A DNA stretch of 64,000 bases, taken from assembly GCA_020404105.1 (NCBI GenBank), contig JADBWH010000048.1, positions 1 through 64,000 of the forward strand. The letters are read 5' to 3'. The DNA is from Pseudanabaena sp. M53BS1SP1A06MG. Lineage in GTDB: Bacteria > Cyanobacteriota > Cyanobacteriia > Pseudanabaenales > Pseudanabaenaceae. The notes beneath the pieces were generated by a model. That model was not told the origin of the DNA. It searched no databases and saw nothing but the letters and a program-made list of their open reading frames with translations. Both the position numbers and the translations under genes were made by a program. Positions within the stretch are counted from its first letter, which is position 1. Every line of letters begins with the position of its first letter. This document shows, piece after piece, positions 37,652 to 46,785 of this stretch.

Positions 37652-38632
37652 ATGTCAATACCTGAGCCAATTCTAGTTGTTTACGGCGAATCGCCCAAAG
37701 CGATCGCGACAACAGACTTACGTCAAGCAAGGGTTGATGAGTTCTTATCATCAAGGTCTTTACAGCCGAAGAGTCGTAAGGCTTATCAAGCAGACTTGCG
37801 GATATTTATGGATTGGTGCGATCTGGCTTGGGTGGATGTGAGTCGTCGCAAAGTGACACAGTTTAAAACTTTTTTGTTGAAGGAACGTGAGTTGGCGCTG
37901 AGTTCGGTGAATCGGGTGTTACGGACTCTGAAATCGTTTTATCGATGGATGTTGCTATCGGAATATGTGGTTGCCGATCCGACGATTGGGATTCAGCAGG
38001 AGCGATTACCCGATCCTGTGGCAAAGGATTTGGAAGATGAGGAGGTGTTGCGGATTTATGAAGCGATCGCCTTGAGTAAAATGATGTTACGCGATCGGGC
38101 TTTGTTTTCGATTTTGTTGCATGGATTGAGAGCAGAGGAGGTTTGTCGTTTGAATGTTGAGGATTATGTGAATGGGGAATTGGTGATAAAAGAAGCGAAG
38201 TGGGATAGTAAGGGAGAAGTACCTTTGACGAAGTTAGGTATTCAGGATTTGGATGCTTATTTGGATTGGAGGAGTGAGCAAGAAGGAGAGATATCGCCTG
38301 AAAGTCCTTTGTTTGTATCTTGCTCAAATCGTAGTCAAGGTAAGCGACTGACCTACTGGGGGATTCGTCATGTGATGGATGATTTGGCTGAGAAAACGGG
38401 GATTGATTTGCATTCGCATCGGGGCAGGCATACGTTTGCGACAAATTTGATTGTGAAGTATGAGTTAGATCCATCCTTAGCGATGGAACTGACTAGACAT
38501 CGAGATGTAAGGAGTTTTAGGCGTTATACCAATCGCAAAAATAAGATTGCAGCGAAACGAGCCTTTCTAAAAGCATCCGAAAAATTTGATAAAAAGGAAA
38601 GATTTATTGAAGTTTGTGAAATACAACAGTAG
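37652..38632 (+). CDS. Tyrosine recombinase (XerC/D-like integrase)
   Basis: 326 residues. The N-terminal core-binding SAM-like domain (about 25-115) is followed by the catalytic domain with R160 (HGLRAEEV), a lysine in the KEAKWDSKGEV hairpin, H256-x-x-R259 (SHRGRHTF), H283 (TRHRDVRS) and nucleophile Y292 (RRYTN). All active-site residues are present, so the enzyme should cut and rejoin DNA. It lies 12 bp after the AAA-nuclease gene. The product is probably the integrase of the mobile unit that ends near here. No attachment site or tRNA was found beside it. Confidence 0.9.
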   Translation: MSIPEPILVVYGESPKAIATTDLRQARVDEFLSSRSLQPKSRKAYQADLRIFMDWCDLAWVDVSRRKVTQFKTFLLKERELALSSVNRVLRTLKSFYRWMLLSEYVVADPTIGIQQERLPDPVAKDLEDEEVLRIYEAIALSKMMLRDRALFSILLHGLRAEEVCRLNVEDYVNGELVIKEAKWDSKGEVPLTKLGIQDLDAYLDWRSEQEGEISPESPLFVSCSNRSQGKRLTYWGIRHVMDDLAEKTGIDLHSHRGRHTFATNLIVKYELDPSLAMELTRHRDVRSFRRYTNRKNKIAAKRAFLKASEKFDKKERFIEVCEIQQ

Positions 38633-38668
38633 ATATGTCACGATTTTATTTTGCGGAATTGACTTACT

Positions 38669-39352
38669 ATGAAAATTTTACTAGTAGAAGATGACGATCG
38701 CATTGCTCGTCCTTTGATTGAAGATCTGAGAGCGCAAAAGCATAGCATCGACTATGCTAGAGATGGTTTAGAAGGTTGGGAGTGGACGCAGGCGATCGCC
38801 TATGACCTAATTCTACTAGATGTAATGTTGCCGAAGCTGGATGGAGTGAGTCTTTGTCGGCAGTTACGTTCTAATGGCTGTAAAGCGCAGATATTGATGC
38901 TTACTGCTCGTGACAGCATTTCTGATAAGGTTGTAGGCTTAGATGCTGGGGCTGATGACTATTTAGTTAAGCCATTTGATTTAGAAGAACTATCAGCGCG
39001 TATGAGAGCATTGGCACGCCGCAGCCCAGATATAAAGCCTGAAATCTTTCACTATGGAGCATTAAGTCTTGATTCTGGTAGTCAAATTGTTAGTTGCGGT
39101 GGACAGCCACTCTCGCTTACATCAAAAGAGTTCATGATTTTAGACTACTTGTTGCGAAATCCGACGCAAGTATTTACGCGAACTGCTCTAATGGATAGGA
39201 TATGGGAATTTGATAAACAGTCAGGTGAAGATACAATTAGAACACATATTACTAATTTGCGACGCAAATTGAGAACGGCTGGGAGTTCAGACACATTTAT
39301 TGAAACTGTTTATGGGGTTGGGTATCGACTTGCGTTTGTAGATCGAGGCTAA
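38669..39352 (+). CDS. OmpR-family response regulator
   Basis: 227 residues with a receiver domain (acidic pocket EDDD, phospho-acceptor D51 in LLDVMLPKLDG, conserved lysine in YLVKPFD) and a C-terminal winged helix (TRTALMDRIWEFD, RTHITNLRRKLR). It is followed 2 bp later by its kinase. The neighbours are COG4705 membrane proteins and an MFS transporter, so membrane or metal stress is a possible signal (inference). It resembles RppA/NrsR-type regulators in layout. Confidence 0.9.
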   Translation: MKILLVEDDDRIARPLIEDLRAQKHSIDYARDGLEGWEWTQAIAYDLILLDVMLPKLDGVSLCRQLRSNGCKAQILMLTARDSISDKVVGLDAGADDYLVKPFDLEELSARMRALARRSPDIKPEIFHYGALSLDSGSQIVSCGGQPLSLTSKEFMILDYLLRNPTQVFTRTALMDRIWEFDKQSGEDTIRTHITNLRRKLRTAGSSDTFIETVYGVGYRLAFVDRG

Positions 39353-39354
39353 TA

Positions 39355-40596
39355 ATGTTTACAAAGATTCGTTACCGTTTACTGCTGTCTTTTCTGCTTG
39401 TATTGATGGCAATATTAACTTCGCTTGGTGTAGTTGTGCGATTTCTATTTGTACATAGCTTAAGTCAGCAGGCAACTGAAAAACTCACTACGTTGGGACA
39501 TGGAGCTTCTAGTAGTCTTGAGTCAGAGAATGGTCAAATTAAATTTAAAAGTGACTTTCCTCAGCAAGCCCTTTTAGCCAAAGATCAAGCATTAGAATGG
39601 TTTGATATTCAAGGAAAGCCGATTTCTCATCAGGGACAATTAATTATAAGTCTTCCATTTGCTGGTGAAAATACAGTACAAATCCAATCAGGGAATCCTC
39701 GCGTGCAATCGGTAACTTTGCCTGTGGTTAGCAATGATGATGGGATGCTGATCGGATATGTTCGTGCTAGTCAGTCGTTAGTGGAATTTGATGAGTCTGT
39801 GCGACATCTAGACTGGGGGATGTCAGGTGGTGCGGTTGTGGCTCTTTTATTAAGTGGTATTGGAGGACTCTGGCTGACTCGACAATTTATGCAGCCCATT
39901 GAGCGCAATTTTGAGCTTTTAAAGCAGTTTACTGCCGATGCATCCCATGAGTTACGCAGTCCGTTGATGGTTATTTCCAGTAATGCTCAGGTGGCGTTGC
40001 GATACCCAGAGGGCATTCGTACAGGAGATATCGCAAAGTTTGAGGCGATCGCTGATGCAACTAAACAGATGACTCGTTTAACAGAAGATTTATTACTGCT
40101 AGCGAGAACTGACAATTTACTTAAAGAGCAGTATCAGGATGTGAATTTAAGCGAGTTACTAACCGAACTTATCGAATTTTATAGTCCTCAAGCCGAGACA
40201 AAATCAATTGAATTACAATTTTTAGCAGATAAGCCGATTTATACTTTTGGCGATCGCGCCCAGTTGCGAAGATTGTTTACTAATTTGATAGCAAACGCTA
40301 TTCAGTACACATTAGCGGATGGTAGGATTGAACTAGATTGTCAAATAATTGGACAGCGCGTGCTAACTTCCGTTCACGATAATGGAATTGGAATTGCGCC
40401 CGATCAAGTTGATAAAGTTTTTGAGCGCTTTTGGCGATCGGAAACCTCTCGTACTTATCACGCGGGTAGTTTTGGACTGGGATTAACGATCGCCCAAGCG
40501 ATCGCTAATCAGCATGGCGGTGAAATTTCTGTCACCAGCAAACTAGGAGTTGGTAGTTGCTTTACCGTTTCTCTGCCGCTTTTGGTTAAGGGTTAA
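39355..40596 (+). CDS. Sensor histidine kinase
   Basis: 413 residues. Two membrane segments (about 10-32 and 155-180) enclose a periplasmic sensor of about 120 residues without a recognised fold. The HisKA box is DASHELRSPLMVI (about H198), and the HATPase domain has the N box LFTNLIANAIQYT, DNGIGI and GSFGLGLTI. It pairs with the regulator 2 bp upstream. Its 3' end overlaps the convergent membrane protein gene by 54 bp. Confidence 0.9.
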   Translation: MFTKIRYRLLLSFLLVLMAILTSLGVVVRFLFVHSLSQQATEKLTTLGHGASSSLESENGQIKFKSDFPQQALLAKDQALEWFDIQGKPISHQGQLIISLPFAGENTVQIQSGNPRVQSVTLPVVSNDDGMLIGYVRASQSLVEFDESVRHLDWGMSGGAVVALLLSGIGGLWLTRQFMQPIERNFELLKQFTADASHELRSPLMVISSNAQVALRYPEGIRTGDIAKFEAIADATKQMTRLTEDLLLLARTDNLLKEQYQDVNLSELLTELIEFYSPQAETKSIELQFLADKPIYTFGDRAQLRRLFTNLIANAIQYTLADGRIELDCQIIGQRVLTSVHDNGIGIAPDQVDKVFERFWRSETSRTYHAGSFGLGLTIAQAIANQHGGEISVTSKLGVGSCFTVSLPLLVKG

Positions 40597-41316
40597 TAAA
40601 GTCACAAAAGTCACAATTACAACCAGAAAAAGAATACTCGTCATGGTCGTACCTAAACCAAAGCCACCATTTGCTAATGGTTGGGATAATAGATCGCCGA
40701 TAGAAGCACCAAGTGGGCGGGTCAAAATGTAAGCTAGCCAAAATGCTAAGATTCCATTCATTCGGAAGTATTGATAACTGATGGTGATAATAGCGATCGC
40801 AGTGCCAAATATTAGTGCTGCTTGGGTATAACCTAGCTTCAAAGTCTCAGCAAGAAGGTCTCCTGTTGCTGTACCCAAGGCAAATGTAAATAAAATAGCT
40901 GCCCAGTAGAAAAGCTCTCTTTTAACTGTATTGATAGAATGCATGGCTAAAGTCTTTTCGGTGAAATACCAGAAACCAAAAATCACGGATAGTACGACAC
41001 TAAATGCGATCGTAGTTGTCACCAAACTAATACTAAAGATATCTATTAAACTATCTGTAATTAATGTACCAGTCACGCTCATAAAAACGACTACAATCCA
41101 ATAGCTCACGGGTATATAGCGTTTAAGTCTAAACTGATTCAAAAGTAACATTAGTAATATGCCGCTCATAATATAGGATGTATTGACTAAGCCAAGTTTC
41201 ATCTCCATATTCAAATAATCAGCCGCAGTTTCACCTACCGTAGTTGCCAAAATCTTAATAATCCAGAAAGCAACTGTAACCTCTGGAACCCTGTTTAACA
41301 CTTTTTGCATAATCAT
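40543..41316 (-). CDS. COG4705-type multi-pass membrane protein
   Basis: 257 residues with about seven hydrophobic segments. It has internal repeats of the type KILATTVGETAADYL, ALGTATGDLLAETL and RPLGASIGDLLSQP, each with a small-residue helix and an acidic residue, typical of COG4705. The function of this family is not established. The gene converges with, and overlaps, the kinase gene. A paralogue is at 43675. Confidence 0.8.
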   Translation of the reverse strand: MIMQKVLNRVPEVTVAFWIIKILATTVGETAADYLNMEMKLGLVNTSYIMSGILLMLLLNQFRLKRYIPVSYWIVVVFMSVTGTLITDSLIDIFSISLVTTTIAFSVVLSVIFGFWYFTEKTLAMHSINTVKRELFYWAAILFTFALGTATGDLLAETLKLGYTQAALIFGTAIAIITISYQYFRMNGILAFWLAYILTRPLGASIGDLLSQPLANGGFGLGTTMTSILFLVVIVTFVTLLTLNQKRQRNGKATTNS

Positions 41317-41408
41317 AGTATTTTTTCTGGTTGATTTTTAAAATTGCCTAAGTATTGAGTTTTAATTAGGAATAAATAGAGTAATTTCTTATTCACCCCC
41401 AGTGAAAT

Positions 41409-42587
41409 TTAAATTGCAAACTTTTTACTTGCCCAGAGTAATAGAAACGTTGCTATTACAGAGCAACTAGAAGAGAAACCAAAGGCACTTGTAGCGCCAA
41501 ATCTCTCATAGAGCCAACCAAAGATAATCGAAGCTGGTAACAGCATTAAACCACTCACTAAATTAAACCAACCATAGGCTGTTCCCAACAAGGATGTAGG
41601 AGCTAGATCGGCTACCAGTGCTTTTTCTACACCTTCAGTAGCTGCTAGAAATATTCCATAAAATGCGAACAATCCAAAAATTACTATGGGAGTAGATGAA
41701 CTTAATAGTCCTAAGCAAATGTAAAATAAGCCATAAGATAACCATCCCATCGTAATTAGGCGAATACGACCAAATCGATCGGATAGTGCTGAAAGTGGTG
41801 TGGAAAATACGGCGGCAATTGCCGAAATAGTCGCCCAAGCCAAAGGTACTTGCACTTCTGATAAACCTAACTCTTTGGCTCTAAGAAGCAAAAACATATT
41901 AGATGAGTTGCCAAGAGTGAAGATTGCCACAGCTAAAAGATAGCGTTTAAAGTTAACTGGTAGTTCCTTAAAGTTCCAACTAAATCTTCTATTTCCTGAT
42001 TGAACTACTGTTGCCTGAGGTTCTTGAATCAGTAGAGACATTCCGAAACAGAGTGTGGCCGGAATAATCGAAATCAGAAATAGGTCTTTAATTTTGTAAC
42101 CAAATCCTAGAAGTAAAGCGGCTAAGATTGGACCGATTACAGCTCCCGCATTATCCATGCCACGATGCAGACCAAAAGCTAAACCACGGTTTTCTGGAGA
42201 AACACTTGCCGCTAACATGGCATCTCTTGGAGAACTTCGTAAACCTTTGCCCACACGGTCAATCATGCGAATAAACAAGACTCCCACCCAATTGTTAGCA
42301 ATTAAGACCAATGGGCGGCTAAAACCAGCTAAGCTGTAGCCAATAACTATCCAAGGCTTGGCAGAATTAGTGAGATCCATAATTACTCCAGACAACAGCT
42401 TTAGAAAGCTACTGGTGGCTTCAGCAATACCCTCAATAATCCCCAAAGATTTTGGACCAACCATGAATACAGATGCCAAATACACAGGAATCAGTGGATA
42501 GAGCATATCGCTGGCGGTGTCGTTCAGAAGGCTGATTAATCCGATTAGCCACACATTAGGAGGCAGTCGTTGTAAGGTAGTGAGCAA
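41409..42587 (-). CDS. MFS transporter
   Basis: 392 residues with about 12 membrane segments. It shows major-facilitator signatures: the loop 2-3 region, RPLVLIANNWVGVLFIRMID, and DRVGKGLRSSPRDAM. The start is a TTG with AGGA eight bases upstream; no ATG is better placed. The substrate is unknown. It lies between COG4705 genes and a two-component pair, suggesting a role in the same response (inference). Confidence 0.85.
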   Translation of the reverse strand: MLTTLQRLPPNVWLIGLISLLNDTASDMLYPLIPVYLASVFMVGPKSLGIIEGIAEATSSFLKLLSGVIMDLTNSAKPWIVIGYSLAGFSRPLVLIANNWVGVLFIRMIDRVGKGLRSSPRDAMLAASVSPENRGLAFGLHRGMDNAGAVIGPILAALLLGFGYKIKDLFLISIIPATLCFGMSLLIQEPQATVVQSGNRRFSWNFKELPVNFKRYLLAVAIFTLGNSSNMFLLLRAKELGLSEVQVPLAWATISAIAAVFSTPLSALSDRFGRIRLITMGWLSYGLFYICLGLLSSSTPIVIFGLFAFYGIFLAATEGVEKALVADLAPTSLLGTAYGWFNLVSGLMLLPASIIFGWLYERFGATSAFGFSSSCSVIATFLLLWASKKFAI

Positions 42588-42727
42588 AATTAAATTCCTA
42601 GATGATTCACTAAATTATGATAAGGACTTCTAAGTTAATTACCTTATGAAGAGGATTTTAAGACCACAATTCATTCTCCCCGCTTTGGATTGAGGAGCGA
42701 GGAATAACGTTTCTGTATGACGTTAGT

Positions 42728-42782
42728 AAGTTATTCTGACATTCAAAAATCTAGCCCAGATTTTTGAATGTCAGAATAACTT
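42728..42782. terminator. 25-bp perfect hairpin after the PepSY gene
   Basis: A 25-bp perfect stem with a 5-nt loop (agccc) lies 5 bp downstream of the PepSY stop codon and is followed by TTT on the plus strand. It separates the MFS gene from the PepSY gene and probably terminates transcription, possibly in both directions. Confidence 0.7.
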
Positions 42783-42787
42783 TTTAT

Positions 42788-43273
42788 TTAGCCATCATCA
42801 TTGGTTTCGCCATCACCATCGCCCATTCCTGTTTCGGAAACTTGAATGCTACTGCGAACGTGATTACTTTCACCTCCCCCATTGTTCAGGCTTTCGGTAG
42901 ACAGGACACGACCGTTACCAGCATCGACTATAACTTCCTTCTGAGCGATCGCGACAGAATAGACAAGACTGCCATTCTCATTCTCTAACTTCACTGAAGT
43001 TGCCTTACCAGCAACAGCGGCTTCTGCGGCTTGTTGTGCTTGCTGAGGCGTGATTTTTGCCAAGTCGCGGAGTTTGGCAGACTGAGTTGCATCCATTTGA
43101 TCGTCTTTGGCTTCACCAGTTTCGCGAGATTCAGAAGTTTCGCGATCGGCAACTTCTATAGCTGCTGGTTTGGCGGATTGCATGGGGATAGCGCGAGCAG
43201 CTTTTGCCAAACCACCAATACCGACTAGTCCGACTAGAGTCGCAACTAGAATTGCCTTTGTCGAAGTTTTCAT
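42788..43273 (-). CDS. Secreted or anchored PepSY-domain protein
   Basis: 161 residues. The N-terminal hydrophobic segment (AILVATLVGLVGIGGLA) is a signal peptide or anchor. The C-terminal half holds a PepSY domain (ITPQQAQQAAEAAV, LVYSVAIAQKEVIVDAGNGRVL). Between them is a low-complexity D/E/S/T linker. ATG 43273 with AAGG upstream is preferred over GTG 43276. PepSY domains often modulate proteases or sense at the envelope (family knowledge). It shares a duplicated promoter element with the divergent COG4705 gene. Confidence 0.8.
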   Translation of the reverse strand: MKTSTKAILVATLVGLVGIGGLAKAARAIPMQSAKPAAIEVADRETSESRETGEAKDDQMDATQSAKLRDLAKITPQQAQQAAEAAVAGKATSVKLENENGSLVYSVAIAQKEVIVDAGNGRVLSTESLNNGGGESNHVRSSIQVSETGMGDGDGETNDDG

Positions 43274-43305
43274 CACAAGTAACCTTGATTTATTGGTTTT
43301 CGTTT

Positions 43306-43332
43306 CAAACTATAGAGATAAATAATCAAGAA
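43306..43332 (-). promoter_or_regulatory. 27-bp promoter element, copy facing the PepSY gene
   Basis: A perfect 27-bp inverted copy of 43582-43608. Read towards the PepSY gene it contains TTGATTATTTATC and a TATAGT -10-like box, and ends 32 bp before the start codon. It is probably a promoter with a regulator site. Confidence 0.55.
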
Positions 43333-43409
43333 GTTTGAAAGGGCGTATTCAAAACGCAAAAAGGAAATATCTTGATTGGAATAGTGATTGCTAAGTTATG
43401 AGTGATGTT

Positions 43410-43534
43410 ACGTGGAACCCTCATTCTCTAACCCCTTCTCCCGCAGGAGAAGAGGAGCAAAACTCATATTATTTTCTTTTCCCCCTCTCCTGCGGAAGTG
43501 GGGCTAGGGGTGAGGGGGGTACAGACTTCCACGT
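43410..43534. repeat. MITE-like palindromic element
   Basis: ACGTGGAA and TTCCACGT ends enclose imperfect arms (CCCTCATTCTCTAACCCC opposite GGGGCTAGGGGTGAGGG, with CCGCAGGAGA opposite TCTCCTGCGG). The core is a widespread cyanobacterial repeat type. It sits between the two 27-bp promoter copies. Confidence 0.6.
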
Positions 43535-43581
43535 CACACCAGTTATGAAATGAAATCAATAAATATGGGACTCTTTCTAAG

Positions 43582-43608
43582 TTCTTGATTATTTATCTCT
43601 ATAGTTTG
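43582..43608 (+). promoter_or_regulatory. 27-bp promoter element, copy facing the second COG4705 gene
   Basis: The partner of 43306-43332, in opposite orientation and without a mismatch. It carries the TATAGT box and ends 33 bp before GTG 43642 and 66 bp before ATG 43675. The regulator is unknown; the two-component pair at 38669 is a candidate. Confidence 0.55.
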
Positions 43609-43674
43609 TCTCATCACACAATATGAAGTTCAATTTGATGAGTGATTGTTCCAGATGAGACGAAATATGAAAAG

Positions 43675-44433
43675 ATGAATAGGAAACAGAAAGATATTCT
43701 CAGTAAGGTTCCAGAAGTAATTTTGAACTTTTGGGTTATAAAAATCCTCGCTACAACCCTTGGCGAGACTGGCGGAGATCTCGTCTCTATGTCAATGAAT
43801 CTTGGCTATCTCGTCAGTACGGTCATTTTTACAGCCATATTTATCGTTGCGGTAATTGCTCAGGTTTTTGCAAAAAAATTCCATCCTATCCTTTACTGGG
43901 TAACGATTATTGCAACAACAACAGTGGGAACGACCTTAGCGGATTTTGTAGATCGTTCTCTTGGTATTGGTTATGCGGGCGGGACGACAATATTGCTTAT
44001 CTTGCTTTTTAGTTCGTTATTTATTTGGTATCGCACGCTTGGTTCGATCGCTGTTGATACTGTGAGTACGCCCAAATCTGAAATATTCTATTGGGTCACA
44101 ATCATGTTTTCGCAGACATTGGGTACTGCGCTTGGGGATTGGACAGCCGATACCGCAGGGCTTGGGTATAGTGGTGGAGCAATATTGTTTGGGGCGGTTT
44201 TGGTTGCGATTGCGATCGTGTATTACCGAACAAATATATCGCGAACCATGTTGTTTTGGGCAGGATTCATCCTTACCAGACCACTTGGCGCAGTTGTCGG
44301 CGACTTTCTAGACAAACCTATAAGCAAAGGTGGTTTGGAGTTAAGCCGCTCCACAGCGTCAGTCACGATTCTCGTGTTAATTGTGGCGTGTATCTTTATC
44401 TTTCCGCAGAAACCAGCAAAACAAAGACATTGA
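43675..44433 (+). CDS. COG4705-type membrane protein, second copy
   Basis: About 252 residues with several hydrophobic segments and the family repeats KILATTLGETGGDLV, TTVGTTLADFVD, QTLGTALGDWTAD and RPLGAVVGDFLDKP. It is a paralogue of the protein at 40543-41316. ATG 43675 gives an N-terminus like that paralogue; an upstream GTG at 43642 would add 11 residues. The function is not established for the family. Confidence 0.8.
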   Translation: MNRKQKDILSKVPEVILNFWVIKILATTLGETGGDLVSMSMNLGYLVSTVIFTAIFIVAVIAQVFAKKFHPILYWVTIIATTTVGTTLADFVDRSLGIGYAGGTTILLILLFSSLFIWYRTLGSIAVDTVSTPKSEIFYWVTIMFSQTLGTALGDWTADTAGLGYSGGAILFGAVLVAIAIVYYRTNISRTMLFWAGFILTRPLGAVVGDFLDKPISKGGLELSRSTASVTILVLIVACIFIFPQKPAKQRH

Positions 44434-44508
44434 GTTCTGAATGAATGTGATTCGGTTAATGTTGACACCTAATGCTTTTCTACTTATTAAATACTCTCTT
44501 TAAAAATT

Positions 44509-45390
44509 ATGTTATTGACTGCGATCGCTCCTGCTGAGGCTGTAGACCTTGGATTTGTGCAATTAGGTTTGCTTAAAGTAATTTTTTTGGGAATTGTGCA
44601 GGGAATTACCGAACTATTACCCATTAGCAGCACTGCTCACCTCCGTATTGTCCCCAGTTTACTCGGATGGCAAGACCCTGGTTCCGTATTCTCAGCGGCT
44701 ATGCAACTTGCTAGTTTAGGCGCGGTTTTAGCTTACTTTTGGCAAGATATCAAAAGTCTAGCTGGCAGTTCAATAAGAGCGATCGCCCATCAAGACTATC
44801 AATCTAAATCTTTCCGCTTAACTTTAGGACTATTGATTGGTACTATTCCCATTGGTATCGCAGGACTATTACTAAAAAAGACCCTAAATGCCCCTAATTC
44901 TCCTTTGCGTAGTCTTATAGTTATTGGCTGTGCATCTATTTTTATGGCTTTATTACTAGCGATCGCTGAGTTGCGAGGTAAAAGAGAAAGGAATTTTGAG
45001 AAACTTACACTTTTAGATGGACTATGGGTAGGAATTGCTCAAGCCTTTGCCTTAATCCCTGGAGTATCTCGTTCTGGTTCTACCTTAACGGCAGGATTAT
45101 TTCTGAATATGGAAAGAGAAACTGCGGCTCGATTCTCGTTTCTGTTAGGATTACCCGCAATTATTCTGGCAGGAGCGGTAGAGTTACACTCCCTAACAAA
45201 GGCTGGATTAGATCTAAATGGCTGGTTAATTCTTGGGGCAGGTTTGACCTCTGCTAGCATATCCGCGTTTCTGGCTATTTTTGGACTGCTCCGATACTTA
45301 GAGAAGCAAAGTACTTGGTTCTTTGTTTGGTATCGCCTAGTAATGGGATTATTTTTATTGATTGGCTCAGTAATTGGGTTTCTTCGCTGA
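44509..45390 (+). CDS. uppP: Undecaprenyl-diphosphate phosphatase UppP/BacA
   Basis: 293 residues. Both signatures of UppP are visible: GITELLPISSTAHLRI (about 32-47) and PGVSRSGST (about 183). Several membrane helices are present. The enzyme removes a phosphate from undecaprenyl diphosphate and so recycles the lipid carrier of peptidoglycan and polysaccharide synthesis; it gives bacitracin resistance when abundant (established knowledge). A PAP2-type phosphatase with a possibly similar substrate lies 0.5 kb downstream. Confidence 0.93.
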   Translation: MLLTAIAPAEAVDLGFVQLGLLKVIFLGIVQGITELLPISSTAHLRIVPSLLGWQDPGSVFSAAMQLASLGAVLAYFWQDIKSLAGSSIRAIAHQDYQSKSFRLTLGLLIGTIPIGIAGLLLKKTLNAPNSPLRSLIVIGCASIFMALLLAIAELRGKRERNFEKLTLLDGLWVGIAQAFALIPGVSRSGSTLTAGLFLNMERETAARFSFLLGLPAIILAGAVELHSLTKAGLDLNGWLILGAGLTSASISAFLAIFGLLRYLEKQSTWFFVWYRLVMGLFLLIGSVIGFLR

Positions 45391-45488
45391 GATGTATATA
45401 AAAACCATGTGATATTCAATGTCTTGTAGCCTATTGGAAGATCAGGATTTCCTATAAAAAGATTTTATTAAAATGGGTGAATTTAACT

Positions 45489-45725
45489 ATGTGCAGTCGA
45501 GACAGTTTAGCGCTTAGGAATATTTCAGTACATATGGAAACATCTAACACTGAAATTGATCAATTAGCAGAGACTCTAGGAGGCTATTGCTATAAAAGCC
45601 AAGCGAGTAAACATGGCTTATGTCAATCGTTTTTCTTTGAGAAGGAAGCAAATGCCACGCAGTTTTTTATAGATGTGTTTCGATTTTTTGAAGTAATCAG
45701 CGTTGGTTTTGATCAATCTCTATGA
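45489..45725 (+). CDS. Small hypothetical protein
   Basis: About 78 residues beginning MCSRDSLALRN. GGTGA lies nine bases before ATG 45489; a GTG at 45477 is an alternative start. Two halves can be seen: TEIDQLAETLGG and an FFEKEANATQFFIDVFRFFEV helix-strand. It stands alone between UppP and PAP2 genes. I know no family. Confidence 0.5.
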   Translation: MCSRDSLALRNISVHMETSNTEIDQLAETLGGYCYKSQASKHGLCQSFFFEKEANATQFFIDVFRFFEVISVGFDQSL

Positions 45726-45844
45726 AAAATCCTTTGGCTACACTAAAAGAAACAAAATTTATAGCATTTCCTTAAATTATTGATTTTGGGAAATATTACT
45801 TTCTATTCATTTTTACTATCAAATAATCAGTCTAAATATTTTCT

Positions 45845-46534
45845 ATGCAGCAATTAGTTAAGGTATGGATTAATCGCTTAAATTCTTGGAGCAGTTTTCG
45901 CGGATCTAGTATTGGTCTAGTTAGTTTTGTTGGTTGTCTTGCACTATTAATGGTCTTGGGGTGGCTGTGTCAAGAGGTCTGGGAGAAAGAAGCCTTTAGT
46001 TTTGACACTAATATTCTACTTTGGATTCATCAATCAGCAACCCCAATTTTAGATTCAATAATGCTCAATATTACAGGTTTAGCAGATCCACCAATGGTGG
46101 CTGCAATCTTCTTTGGTACTACATTCTGGCTTTGGAGAAAGCGAAAATATTCACAAATAAAAGTATTTGCGATCGCCTGTATAGGAGGGCTAGCTCTTAA
46201 TGTGGGGTTGAAACTCTTTTTTGCTAAACCACGACCTCAACTATGGCATCAACTAATTGTAGAGACATCTTCTAGTTTCCCAAGTGGTCATGCTCTTGGA
46301 TCAATGGTTGTATATGGATTTTTAGCATATCTATTAGCAACGGAATTCCCTCGATCTTCTCGATTAATTTATGCTGTAATGACTGGATTAATTCTATTGA
46401 TTGGCTTAAGCCGTCTATATTTGGGAGTTCACTGGTTGACAGATGTGATTGCAGGTTATTTGGTCGGATTTTTGTGGGTGATCACTTGTATCTCGATCCT
46501 GAAAATTAATTTATCATCTCATGATGAAAATTAA
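45845..46534 (+). CDS. PAP2-family membrane phosphatase
   Basis: 229 residues with about six membrane segments. The three phosphatase motifs are complete: KLFFAKPRP, SFPSGH, and SRLYLGVHWLTDV. Such enzymes dephosphorylate lipid phosphates, for example undecaprenyl or phosphatidate species (family knowledge). The exact substrate cannot be read from sequence. The UppP gene nearby points to lipid-carrier recycling. Confidence 0.88.
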   Translation: MQQLVKVWINRLNSWSSFRGSSIGLVSFVGCLALLMVLGWLCQEVWEKEAFSFDTNILLWIHQSATPILDSIMLNITGLADPPMVAAIFFGTTFWLWRKRKYSQIKVFAIACIGGLALNVGLKLFFAKPRPQLWHQLIVETSSSFPSGHALGSMVVYGFLAYLLATEFPRSSRLIYAVMTGLILLIGLSRLYLGVHWLTDVIAGYLVGFLWVITCISILKINLSSHDEN

Positions 46535-46663
46535 TTTTGCTTATTATATTGGATTGATTGCCAACCAATGTTTGGCTTACTGCTGTAATTAGTTTTTTGA
46601 CAGATACTGTTAGCTTTATGCTTGAGCCACAACTTTATACATGTGAAACTGCATAATATTGAA

Positions 46664-46680
46664 TTTCATCCTGATTTCAT
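46664..46680 (+). promoter_or_regulatory. TTTCAT-N5-TTTCAT direct repeat (site 1)
   Basis: Two exact TTTCAT words 11 bp apart lie 105 bp upstream of the oxygenase gene that precedes the second two-component pair. A -10-like TAGAAT starts 11 bases after the repeat. Tandem half-sites one helical turn apart are typical for OmpR-family regulators. Confidence 0.7.
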
Positions 46681-46785
46681 TTTCTTGATCTAGAATACAA
46701 TCATCAATTTAAGACCCATATCAGAAAAGCTATCAATTACACGCAAGGTATATAAATACGAATGGATGTGAGACTTGTATAAATA

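Noticed and set aside
37863-38474. 203-codon minus-strand frame
   Set aside because: It lies opposite the complete integrase gene and has a low-complexity, repeat-like composition.
37640-38668. tRNA or attachment site beside the integrase
   Set aside because: No tRNA-like cloverleaf and no repeat of the gene end were found around the integrase.
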